Below, piece by piece: positions 1 through 8,020 of a stretch of DNA of 11,614 nucleotides. The translations under genes and the position numbers were made by a program. The stretch comes from Glomus cerebriforme (taxonomy: Eukaryota; Glomeromycota; Glomeromycetes; Glomerales; Glomeraceae): NCBI GenBank assembly GCA_003550305.1, contig QKYT01000622.1, forward strand, positions 59,041-70,654. Reading direction: 5' to 3'. The notes below the pieces were generated by a model. The model ran no database searches. It had not been told where the DNA came from and was given only the letters and a program-made list of their open reading frames with translations. The first letter of the stretch is position 1. Each line of letters opens with the position of its first letter.

Positions 1-1
1 C

Positions 2-904
2 AAAGAGCCGAATAAGATATTTAATTCACCAAATTTTTCTTCAATTCCTGAAAAACTTTTAGTCTCACTTATTCAAAATGATAATCTTCAAATAAGTGAA
101 ATTCAAGTTTGGGAAAATGTACTTAAATGGGGACTTGCTCAGAATCCTGAACTTCCATCTGACCCTACAAGGTTTTCAAAAGATGATTTCAATATTTTAA
201 AGAATACCCTACAACAATATATTTCTTTTATTAGATTTCGTAACTTAGCTACAAATGAGTTTTTGAAGAAAGTATTACCTTATAAAAAAATTTTACCAAA
301 AGATTTATATAAAGATTTATTAGAATATTTTATAGAGAATGATGTTAAACAATCAGAACCTCGTGTTATTAAAGAAATCAAATCAAAAAATATTGATTCT
401 AAGATGATTACATATCAACATGCAGAATTAATCACAAAATGGATTGATAAATTAGAAATTAAAGACAAATTAACAACTTCTTACGAATTCAAATTATTAT
501 ATCGTTATGATTCTCATAATAATGAATTTAAATTTGATAAACTTCGTGAAATTTGTAAAAATCAATCCCACACTGTAATAATTATTAAAGTCCAAGATAA
601 TAATGAAATTCTTGGAGGATATAATCCGATTGAATGGAAATTCGATGGAATTTATGACATTACAGGAGATAGGTTTATATTTTCTTTTAGTAATGATAGT
701 ATTGAAAATTATATTTTAAGTCGTGTAAAGGATAAAAATCATGCTATATATAGTGATAATGATTATCTATCATTTGGTGGTTGTGACTTAACGTTATACT
801 ACTATTTAGAAATTGGTTGTGATAATTATTCCTATGAAAAACAGATCAGAAAATCAAAAGATTTATCTTCTGTGAAAGAATTAGAATTATTTCAAATTGT
901 GTAA
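2..904 (+). CDS. BTB-BACK-TLDc family protein, 3' part (5' cut by window edge)
   Basis: The frame is open from base 2 to the TAA at 902-904, giving 300 residues. It enters inside a BACK domain (motifs KIFNS, IQVWENVLKWG, DDFNILKNTLQ, residues 1 to about 120). A linker follows, then a TLDc domain from about residue 132 to the end (FKLLYRYD, EILGGYNPIEWKF, FIFSFSND, YLSFGG, KELELFQIV). The upstream BTB domain and any intron lie outside the window. It is closely related, residue for residue, to the complete gene at 9315-10797; a few residues are missing after the FGG motif relative to that copy. In this fungal family BTB and BACK mediate dimerisation and Cullin-3 binding. TLDc is a domain of oxidation-resistance and V-ATPase-binding proteins, and its partner here is unknown. 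An internal TTG at 263 is not a start, because coding similarity continues upstream of it. Confidence 0.93.
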   Translation, partial: KEPNKIFNSPNFSSIPEKLLVSLIQNDNLQISEIQVWENVLKWGLAQNPELPSDPTRFSKDDFNILKNTLQQYISFIRFRNLATNEFLKKVLPYKKILPKDLYKDLLEYFIENDVKQSEPRVIKEIKSKNIDSKMITYQHAELITKWIDKLEIKDKLTTSYEFKLLYRYDSHNNEFKFDKLREICKNQSHTVIIIKVQDNNEILGGYNPIEWKFDGIYDITGDRFIFSFSNDSIENYILSRVKDKNHAIYSDNDYLSFGGCDLTLYYYLEIGCDNYSYEKQIRKSKDLSSVKELELFQIV

Positions 905-1300
905 AAGTTTTCCTAAGGCCCAGTAATATTTTATAATGACTTTTTATTTAAATGGATAATGTTAAATGAAAAAAAAATTTTAAAAACTTGAAAATGACGA
1001 AGGAATATTCATTTAAGCGTAATATAGGGGAATAAGAAAAATCAAATGGTTATAGGCAATTTTAATAGCAAGATCAGAGGATAATCAAGAAATTTCTTTT
1101 GAAAAAATTAACTCGAAAATTTTTTATTAATAGTACATTAATCATAGTAATTGAAAGAATACGTTTTAGCAGGGTACATAACTATGTTTGAATACAATTA
1201 CGATTGACAGGGTTAGATTCGCAATTATTACTGTAATAAACTACATTCACAATTCAGCATATGTGAGTCATCAACAATAATAAATCACAAAAAAAAAGGA
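905..1300. other. AT-rich intergenic stretch, no gene seen
   Basis: This lies between the TLDc gene stop and the TATA-like box at 1301. I see no ORF with family similarity on either strand and no tRNA-like fold. There are A/T homopolymer tracts and many stop codons. GAAatTTC at 1090-1097 resembles a two-unit heat-shock element, but it has no placed target gene. Confidence 0.6.
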
Positions 1301-1310
1301 TATATAAATA
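1301..1310 (+). promoter_or_regulatory. TATA-box-like sequence
   Basis: TATATAAATA is followed by the pyrimidine-rich GTTTCTCCTACTT and then T- and A-rich tracts up to the ATG at 1445. The layout resembles a fungal TATA promoter with a CT-rich initiator. It supports the idea that the broken gene at 1445-1684 was once expressed. Confidence 0.45.
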
Positions 1311-1444
1311 GAGTTTCTCCTACTTATTATTTTATTATTTTTTTTTTTTTTAAACAAAAAAAAATTTAAAATACTAAAATCAAATAACACGGAAAATAAC
1401 CTTAAACACACTATTTAACCATATTTTTAAGAAAAAAGAGAATA

Positions 1445-1684
1445 ATGGCCACTCCTGAACCTAGATATATTGCACATTACACAATTTTATTTGAATTATA
1501 TTAGTAATTATTTTTTTTTTACAGTTTTCGCCACGATAAAATCAAATGGAGATTGGTTTCTAATTGGTAAGTTAAATCGGAATTTACATAATCTCTATAT
1601 AATTGTATTCATTTTTTTTTAGATGAAGTAAGTTTTGGATTTCAAATGAGATGGGCAAGTATCACCCTATATTCTACCACTTAG
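1445..1684 (+). pseudogene. Broken small gene of unknown family, truncated next to a repeat
   Basis: An ATG at 1445 opens 19 codons (MATPEPRYIAHYTILFELY) before a TAG at 1502-1504. After a T-tract and ACAG, another frame reads FATIKSNGDWFLI (1527-1565). A consensus intron follows (1567-1622, GTAAGT to TTTTTAG, 56 nt), and joining across it gives DEVSFGFQMRWAS and a TAG at 1682-1684. The first two coding parts cannot be spliced conventionally: the only GT between them would leave a 21-nt intron. Something has therefore probably been deleted there. Copy A of the dispersed repeat starts two bases after the last stop, so the original 3' end may be lost. I do not recognise the protein. It could also be a real short gene with an unusual first intron. 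Confidence 0.45.
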
Positions 1685-1685
1685 G

Positions 1686-2340
1686 ATAGTTTCTACCTTT
1701 ACCCGAAGTATAGTGGCAGTAGGGTAAAAAGGGGGCCTCCCACCAGGCTAGTTTTGCAACTGTAGACGACCTTGGTTCGTTGGAAACGTGACGAACCCAT
1801 AGCATATGCCCATGTCTCCCGGCTGGTCTTGAAGGTTGCAGCTTATTTATGATTTAAATTTAGATTAGTTTGTTATATGAATTATTTTTCCGTGGATCAT
1901 ATATAACGAAAAAGACGTGTTAAATTAAGGTGAGAATTGATTACTTTTTTTGTCTTCCTTTTGTTATTTTAGTAGTGTGCATTTTATCTAGGCTAAAGAA
2001 GCAAAAAATATATAATGTTATCTTTATTGATTAATAATTGTTTTTATAAATAAAATTAATTAAATAAAGTATCGAAGTATTTTTTATGAATTTTTGCAAA
2101 TCTATATATATTTTTATTGTAAGGGTTTATTTTTTTTTTTTTTTGAAAAAATAGTAAAAAAAAAAATCTAAATAATAGAAGGTCAATTTAAATTAGCCTA
2201 TGTTACTATAAAACTTTTTATTTGCGATTTATATAACTTAGGGTTTTGTTATGATACCGGATGTTAGTTAATAAACAAAAGGTATTTGAATTTATGAAAA
2301 ACAGCCAATTTGGATGCTCTAACATATGGAATTCAAAAAA
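1686..2340 (+). repeat. Dispersed repeat, copy A (SINE-like, about 655 bp)
   Basis: This aligns with 7151-7620 in the same orientation. The first 182 nt (1686-1867) form a core that is clearly richer in GC than its surroundings and differs from copy B by one substitution and one 1-nt indel. The tail is more diverged. Copy A has about 24 nt extra after position 1992 and about 180 nt extra (roughly 2050-2228) that copy B lacks; this extra part includes a T15 and A11 run (2130-2166). Similarity resumes at GGGTTTTGTTATGATACCGG (2241-2260). Inverted repeats in the core include TTTACCC/GGGTAAA (1698-1704/1722-1728) and GGTTCGT/ACGAACC (1774-1780/1791-1797). There is no coding capacity. The class is uncertain. 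TGGCAGTAGGG and GGTTCGTTGGA are only loosely like Pol III A and B boxes. Confidence 0.85.
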
Positions 2341-2344
2341 AAAT

Positions 2345-2753
2345 GTTGATAAAACAATTTATTGATGTAAAATGAATCTGTTAGAACTTTTATAATAATT
2401 TATGATGTTATACAATACTAACTTTAGAGCCTCAGTATATTGTAAAATCACATTAAATTGCAATAATTATTTAGGTTGTTTTAATTTCACGGATTTTTTA
2501 AAATAAAATAAATGATTCAAAATAATGATTAGCTTTTTTTCACTTATCCATCAAGAATTTCATTACTGAATTTTATTAATATTGCAGTAATTTACAGAAA
2601 AGGTGCACGTGACTTTGAATATCATTTTTCAGCCAGGTACTACTAACCAGATTTATTAGTTATGTATCACGATCTACAACAATCGATTTCCAATTCACTA
2701 TTATAATCATTTTAACCATTTAATAAACAGATTTCAACAATTTTATTATTATA
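2345..2753. promoter_or_regulatory. Upstream region of the BTB-BACK-Sel1 gene
   Basis: This AT-rich, non-coding stretch contains one CACGTG E-box palindrome (2606-2611), 143 bp before the ATG. A TACTAAC branch-point-like motif (2640-2646) is followed at once by CAG, which may be chance or a relic intron end. I see no clear TATA box. The 40 bases before the ATG are A/T-rich with CAACAATTTT. Promoter activity is inferred from position only. Confidence 0.4.
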
Positions 2754-5036
2754 ATGGATGATAAACTTTTACCAAAATTATCTCAAAATTTACTTGAAAT
2801 TTTAAATGATGACGAATATTATGACATTACAATTGAAGTTGGTAATGATCCTTATGTAAAAATATTTCGTGCTCATATGGTTATATTAAATTATCGCTCT
2901 CCTTATTTGCGAAGAATTTTGTCAACCAATGAAAAGAAAAATGATGGAATTTTGATGCATATCAAATTACCAAATATTCTACCTGAAATTTTTAATTTAG
3001 TTTTAAGGTAAGAAAATTAAGTTATAAAATAATTTATTAATATTTATTATATTTTTACAGTAATTTTATCAATACTTTTATTTAGATATATTTATGGAGG
3101 AAAACTTTTATTGGAAGAATGTGAAAATTTAAATATTATTAGAATCTTGGTTGCCNCTAGTGAACTTGGACTTCAAGANCTATTTCCCNATTTACAATCA
3201 TTTTTGATCAAAAATAAATCAAACTGGATGAAACAAAACTTTNATCTGATATATCAAACGAGTTTTGAAAATGATTCATTCTTAGATCTTCAAAAATTTT
3301 GTACAGAATTCATGTCTAAAGAACCTGAAAAAATTTTTAACTCANCCGATTTTAATACAATTTCAGAAAAAATTTTAATTTCTCTTATTCAACATGATAA
3401 TCTTAAAATGAATGAAGTTCAAGTTTGGGAATATGTGCTTAAATGGGGTATTGCTCAAAATCCTGAACTTTCTTCAGATCCTTCAAGTTATTCAAATGAT
3501 GATTTTAGTGTTTTGAAGAATACTTTACAAAAATGTATTCCTTTCATTAAATTCACTAAATTTACTTCTAAAGAATTTTCAGATAGAGTATATCCGTATA
3601 AAAAAATCATATCCAAAGAATTACGTAAAGATCTAATCAAATATTTTTTGGACCGTAATGGTAGTTCATATAAAATTACAGCTGAAAAGGAACATAGCAT
3701 TGCACATGAAAATGATGAACATATAGACAAAGATGATGTTGCACAATATAATTTAGGCCAATATTATAGATATGGAAGAGGCGTTGAAAAAGATGAAGTT
3801 AAAGCATTTGAATATTATAAAAAATCAGCTGATCAAGGATATTTGAATGCTCAGTTTCAACTTGGACGTTGTTATGATAAAGGAATTGGAACTAAGATTA
3901 ATAAAGCAAAAGCATTTGAATATTATAAAATTGCAGCTGAAAAAGAACATAGTATCGCACAAAATAATCTTGGAGGTTTATATAAATATGGTGAAGGTAT
4001 AGGAAAAGATTTAGAAAAAGCTATTTACTGGTTTAGCAAAGCAGTAGAAAATGGGAATGATGTGGCACAATATAATATAGGAAGATGTTATAGATTTGGT
4101 ATTGGAGTTGAAAAAAATGATGTTAGAGCATTCGAATATTATAAAAAATCAGCTGTTCAAGGATATTTGGATGCTCAATTTCAACTTGGTTTTTTATTTG
4201 ATAAAGGAATTGGAACTGAAGTTAATAAAGAAAAAGCATTTGAATATTATAATATTTCTGCCGAGAAAGGACACAATAAGGCACAATATAATCTTGGGAT
4301 TTTATATGAAGTTGGTAAAGGTACAGAAAAAGATTTAGAAAAAGCTATTTATTGGTATAGTAAAGCAGCAGAAAGTGGGTATAAAACCGCACAATATAAT
4401 TTAGGTAGGTGTTATGAATCTGGGATAGGAGTTGAGAAAAATGATATCAAAGCATTTGAATACTACAATAAATCAGCTGATCAAGGATATTTAGATGCTC
4501 AATTTCAACTTGGATGTTATTATAATAAAGGAAACGGAATTGAAGTTAATAAAGCAAAAGCATTTGAATATTATAAAATTGCAGCTGACAAAGGACATAA
4601 TATTGCACAAAATAATCTTGGAATTTTATATGAAAATGGTGAAGGTATAGAAAAAAATGTAGAAAAAGCTATTTATTGGTTTAGCAAAGCAGCAGAAACT
4701 GGATATGAAATCGCACAATATAACTTAGGCAGGTGTTATAGATATGGAAAAGGAGTTGAAAAGGATGAAGTTAAAGCATTTGAATATTATAAAAAATCAG
4801 CTGATCAAGGATATATACATGCTCAATTTCGACTTGGACATTGTTATGATTACGGAATTGGAATTAATATTAATAAAGAAAAAGCATTTGAGTTATATAA
4901 AACTGCTGCTGAAAAAGGACATAATGATGCACAATCTAAGCTTGGATGTCTATATGAAAGTGGTGAAGGAACTGAAAAAAATACAGAAAAAGCTGTTTAT
5001 TGGTTCCAAAAAGCGGTAGAAAATAGAAATAAATAA
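2754..5036 (+). CDS. BTB-BACK protein with twelve C-terminal Sel1-like repeats
   Basis: There are two exons, 2754-3007 and 3086-5036, encoding 734 residues; the codon AG|A (Arg85) spans the intron. The ATG aligns with the second ATG of the paralogue at 9315. BTB occupies about residues 20-117 (DITIEVGNDPYVKIFRAH, LNYRSPYLRRIL, YIYGG) and BACK about 128-278 (IQHDNL, VQVWEYVLKWG, DDFSVLKNTLQ, YPYKKIISKEL). Twelve 36-residue Sel1-like repeats run from 304 to 734, each opening AQxxLG and carrying KAFEYY or KAIYWF. The family's usual TLDc end is absent. BTB-BACK suggests a Cullin-3 adaptor, and Sel1 solenoids bind proteins; the combined role is inference. No signal peptide or membrane segment is seen, so a cytosolic or nuclear location is likely. 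Five ambiguous bases (3156, 3179, 3189, 3243, 3345) leave four or five BACK-region residues undetermined. Confidence 0.92.
3008..3085 (+). other. Intron of the BTB-BACK-Sel1 gene (78 nt)
   Basis: The donor is GTAAGA and the acceptor TATTTAG. The position matches the intron of the paralogue at 9572-9653. An earlier acceptor, TTTTTACAG at 3060, would put an in-frame TAG eight codons later, so the 3085 acceptor is chosen. If the intron is retained, the donor itself supplies an in-frame TAA (3009-3011) and yields an 85-residue partial BTB. Confidence 0.9.
3669..3713 (+). repeat. Vestigial Sel1 repeat fragment at the BACK/Sel1 junction
   Basis: In-frame YKITAEKEHSIAHEN matches the boundary of repeats 2 and 3 (YKIAAEKEHSIAQNN, about 3926-3970) at both protein and DNA level. 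The following HIDKDDVAQYN resembles the end of a type-C repeat. The twelve intact repeats therefore seem to be preceded by a remnant of another B-C pair with most of its sequence deleted. Confidence 0.7.
3741..5033 (+). repeat. Sel1-like repeat array with a 324-bp (108-residue) higher-order unit, four copies
   Basis: The blocks are 3741-4064, 4065-4388, 4389-4712 and 4713-5033; the last is one codon short. Each holds three 36-residue repeats in fixed order. Type A is AQYNLGRCY...GVEK...KAFEYYKKSADQGY. Type B is AQFQLG...GIG...NK.KAFEYYKIAAEKGH. Type C is AQNNLG.LYE.GEG.EK..EKAIYWFSKAAE. No gap or indel interrupts the 36-residue register. Block boundaries fall exactly on GCACAATAT-type sequence. 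Repeat spacing was counted directly from the translation. Confidence 0.93.
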
Positions 5037-5320
5037 ACACATAATAACTTAAGTATATGTCAAATTGAACATTTAAATTGTATAAAAAGTTCACTGAAAA
5101 ACGATATGTCCAAGTAAACTGAATGTAAAATTTCATTTTGATACTGTCATGTAAGGTGAATTAGAATAAATTAATAAAGAAAAAGGTTTAATTATATAGA
5201 CTAGAATGAGTTTATATAAATTAGGTGAAATTTATGAATCAGGTAAGGGTGTAATAGGCATTTGATTATTATAGATCGGCAGTTGAAAAATGTATGCACC
5301 GGCATATCTTCGTGGAATTA
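5037..5320 (+). pseudogene. Decayed fifth Sel1 block downstream of the stop
   Basis: After the TAA the same frame continues THNNLSIC, which aligns with AQYNLGRC of a type-A repeat. DNA around 5070-5110 resembles the KAFEYYKKS part. TTTCATTTTGATACTGTCATG (starting 5130, last base excluded from exact match) and the following GAATTAGAATAAATTAATAA resemble the start of a type-B repeat, and AATAAAGAAAAAGG continues it. SLYKLGEIYESGKGV (5209-5253) is a further Sel1 start; the frame then shifts to AFDYYRSAVEK (5259-5291). Several stops and deletions break it. The gene once continued through at least one more block, or a block was duplicated and then lost from the reading frame. Confidence 0.7.
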
Positions 5321-5324
5321 TATG

Positions 5325-5945
5325 TGATACTAAATATTCATTAATAAATTTATTCACGTGAATCAATATTTTTATATTTAAATATAAATTTTTAATAATT
5401 TTTTTTCTGAGTTTGCTATATACAGTACATTATCTGATATTTTTCAATATTTAAGTTGATCAAGAGAAATACATATATCTTTTCCCTAATTATATGTATT
5501 CCACATGGCACGAAACTATCTTTTTTAATAACCTGAATTTCCTAAAATCTGAAGCTTTTCATAGTATCCGAATTCAATTTTAATTAATACATTGAATGTT
5601 ATATTTGTTTTATAAAAAATAGTACTTTCCAAAGCACTTTAGGTGTCCATCCTTAATTTGGACGTAAATATAATAAAATCATTACCAAAAGATAATCATT
5701 GGGACAGTTAAATATAGTTTGCTTTAACAATATAAAACCATCTTTGAAAGGGAATATAAACATAAGTATTGCTGGATCACCAGATATTTATTTAATCAGA
5801 AAATCGCAAAGAATCTTGTACTTTGTTTACATAATGGTTAAAACAAATAATATTCTTAAAACATTAATAAAAAACAAATACTTTTCTCTTGCATATTGTA
5901 CAAACTTAATGAATATGGAATTTATGAACTAATTTATAGTTGAAT
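5325..5945. other. AT-rich intergenic stretch, no gene recognised
   Basis: This holds a perfect 12-bp palindrome with an E-box core (ATTCACGTGAAT, 5352-5363). A 77-codon open stretch at 5699-5932 starts only with TTG, shows no domain I recognise and has no promoter-like context, so I do not call it a gene. The lower end may carry further decayed TLDc sequence of the minus-strand pseudogene. Confidence 0.5.
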
Positions 5946-5949
5946 AAAA

Positions 5950-6890
5950 TTACAATATAATAATAAAGCAACTGGCTGACATCATCTCATTTTTGAATAT
6001 TTAAATATGAACATGTGCATATCAGATATAGTTTCTCTTCATCCTTTACACAACGAAGAGAATAATAAACTATCATTTAGTGATGCAATAATTAATTAGA
6101 ATTCATTGGAATACTGTATATCCAAGAATTTCACTACTAACTTTCATTTTAAGAGCTGTTATAGTATGAAATTTATTATCACAACCAAACTATTTTCAAT
6201 ATGTTTATTTGAATCAATGTTTTGGAAATAATTTTTTTTGATTATCTCTGATTTTAGCTTGCTACTTGAATTATAATCATTATTAAAATAATATTTATGT
6301 ACTTCTTGGACATTATCTCTTTATACGGATAAATTTTATTTAATAATCCTTTAAACATAGTAAATATAATGAAAGGAATATATTTTTGCAAAATATTTTT
6401 TAAGGCATTAAAATCATCATTTGAATATCTGAAGGGAGTTTCAGATTTGAGTAAACCTTTACTTAAGTGCATCGAATTTCACTCATTGAACCTTATCATG
6501 TATAAGAGAGATTAAATTTTTTTCTGGAATTGAAGTAAAATCTGGTGATTCAAAATTTTTTTCTAGTTAATTATGTACGAATTTCCAAGAATCAAAGATC
6601 ATTGATATATCTTTAATTAAAAGGGTTGCACAAATAAAGAATTAATTCCTAAAAACTTTTCACTTGCAACAACAAAAATATTAATGATGTCTGAAGTATC
6701 ATAATTTTCTAACGAAATCTTTTCTCCGTAAAAGTAAAAAAATATTTATTAAACAATAACACATATTTCATAATTTTATTCTTTCTTACGTCAAGATTTA
6801 TTTGAAAGATTTCGGGTAAAAATATTTGGTAATTTAATGTAATAAAGTTCCGTCATTTTCATGGTAAGAAAAAATTTTTCATACCAATTA
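5950..6890 (-). pseudogene. BTB-BACK-TLDc pseudogene, inverted relative to its paralogues
   Basis: Read on the minus strand from about 6890, it begins in the second half of the BTB exon (IKLPNI at about 6824-6841). A GTAAG donor like that of its paralogues follows at 6785-6789, with no clear acceptor AG after it. GGAGAAAAG and LENYDTSD (about 6690-6727) correspond to YGGKLLLEECENL. BACK is best kept at 6254-6440 (YSNDDFNALKNILQKYIPFI, IYPYKEIMSKK). TLDc remnants are SSEILG (about 6120-6138) and a stretch near 6020-6076 matching the SNDS...SRVKD region of the gene at 2-904. Multiple frameshifts and stops make it non-functional. The first half of BTB is not convincingly visible; a weak trace, DLTIVV near 7050, may belong to it. 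It is a TLDc-type member, not a Sel1 type. Confidence 0.8.
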
Positions 6891-7150
6891 ATTGTAAATA
6901 GGTCTTACATATCTTGGTTAAATTGGAAATTAAATTCTTTTCTGGCTATTATCTTCATAAAAATAGGGAAGTTCTTTTTTTTTTTTTATTAATTTTAAGG
7001 AAGTACATCGATTAATATAACAAAATTTTTTAGTTACAACTATTGTTAGATCATTATCTGTTACAAATATGCAATTAATAAAATTTTAACTTCAATGACT
7101 TTTATGATGGTTTATCGGTGGTAAAAAATATTTTTAACTAACAAATATAT

Positions 7151-7620
7151 ATAGTTTCTACCTTTACCCGAAGTATAGTGGCAGTAGGTAAAAAGGGGGC
7201 CTCCCACCAGGCTAGATTTGCAACTGTAGACGACCTTGGTTCGTTGGAAACGTGACGAACCCATAGCATATGCCCATGTCTCCCGGCTGGTCTTGAAGGT
7301 TGCAGCTTATTTATGATTTAAATTTAGATTAATTTATTAGATGAATTATTTTCCCGTGGATCATATATAACGAAAAAGACATGAAAAATTAAGGTGAGAA
7401 TTGAAATTTACTTTTTTTTCCTTTTGTTATTTTAGTAGTGTGCATTTTATCTAGGTAATGTTATCTTTATTAATTAATTATAATTTTTATTATAATCACC
7501 TGGGATTTTGTTATGATACCGGAGATGGAGTATCGAAATTGTTAATAAACAAAAGCATTTAAATTTTATGAAAAGCAACAGATTTGGAATTTTTAATATA
7601 TGAATTTGAAAAAAGAATAA
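7151..7620 (+). repeat. Dispersed repeat, copy B (about 470 bp)
   Basis: This is the second copy of the element at 1686-2340, in the same orientation. The 181-nt core (7151-7331) is almost identical to copy A, while the tail has many substitutions and lacks about 200 nt. The GGTTCGT/ACGAACC hairpin arms (7238-7244/7255-7261) are conserved. The TTTACCC arm is kept but its partner has lost one G. Both copies end in AT-rich sequence without a sharp 3' boundary, and I could not find target-site duplications. A minus-strand open stretch of 62 codons here (7474-7662) has no similarity and is not called. Confidence 0.85.
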
Positions 7621-7624
7621 AAAA

Positions 7625-8020
7625 AGTATATAGTAGTATAAAAAATTGATGAAAATGCTCAAAAATAAATAAGAAAAACCTTTAATTTTGTATAAGAATT
7701 AATAACATTAACTTATATAATATTATTTACTAAAATTATCGAGATTGTAACTTTAGATTTCATTTAGTTTATAATTTCATAATTTTACTCAATGTTATCA
7801 TATCATTATAAACGATTTCTCTATTTTAAATTCTTTTATTTATTTTGTTTTTTAAGTGCAAATGATTTTATTAAATTTATATGTTGTCTATCTCTAAATG
7901 ACAAATAGACTTCTACCACTTAAAATAATAAAAAGCACAATAGATTTGACAAATATTTAACTCAATACAATACTTTAAAGAGTAAAATGAATGAATTAGT
8001 TGTCACTAATTTAATTTTAT
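7625..8020. other. AT-rich region downstream of the Hsp20 gene
   Basis: I see no ORF of interest on either strand. The Hsp20 3' untranslated region must lie here: on the minus strand AATAAA-type sequence begins right at the stop codon, followed by a perfect inverted repeat at 7994-8011. The rest is low-complexity A/T sequence. Confidence 0.55.
7994..8011 (-). other. Perfect inverted repeat in the Hsp20 3' untranslated region
   Basis: AATTAGT-TGTC-ACTAATT gives a 7-bp stem and 4-nt loop, ending 9 nt past the Hsp20 stop codon. It could fold in the mRNA 3' end. It is A/T-rich and short, so chance is possible. Confidence 0.4.

Noticed and set aside
1770..1800. tRNA gene or hammerhead ribozyme in the repeat core (GGTTCG, GAAAC)
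   Set aside because: No cloverleaf could be drawn on either strand and the hammerhead CTGATGA box is absent; only loose Pol III box similarity remains.
3488..3730. Minus-strand ORF of 80 codons opposite the BACK/Sel1 junction; likewise 4936-5136
   Set aside because: They are antisense to clear coding sequence, start with non-ATG codons or lie across the gene end, and have no similarity.
4096..4338. 80-codon plus-strand ORF in another frame of the Sel1 array; likewise 4744-5019
   Set aside because: Both are out-of-frame shadows that recur because the 324-bp unit repeats; their products are K/I/N-rich with no domain.
3741..5033. CRISPR-like or satellite interpretation of the 324-bp direct repeats
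   Set aside because: The units encode in-frame Sel1-like repeats within a spliced eukaryotic gene; there are no spacers.
5699..5932. 77-codon plus-strand ORF
   Set aside because: It starts with TTG, has no recognisable motif, promoter or splice context, and its composition matches the flanks.
7474..7662. 62-codon minus-strand ORF rich in F, I and L (membrane-protein-like)
   Set aside because: It lies across the tail of the dispersed repeat, and hydrophobic runs are expected from T-rich DNA.
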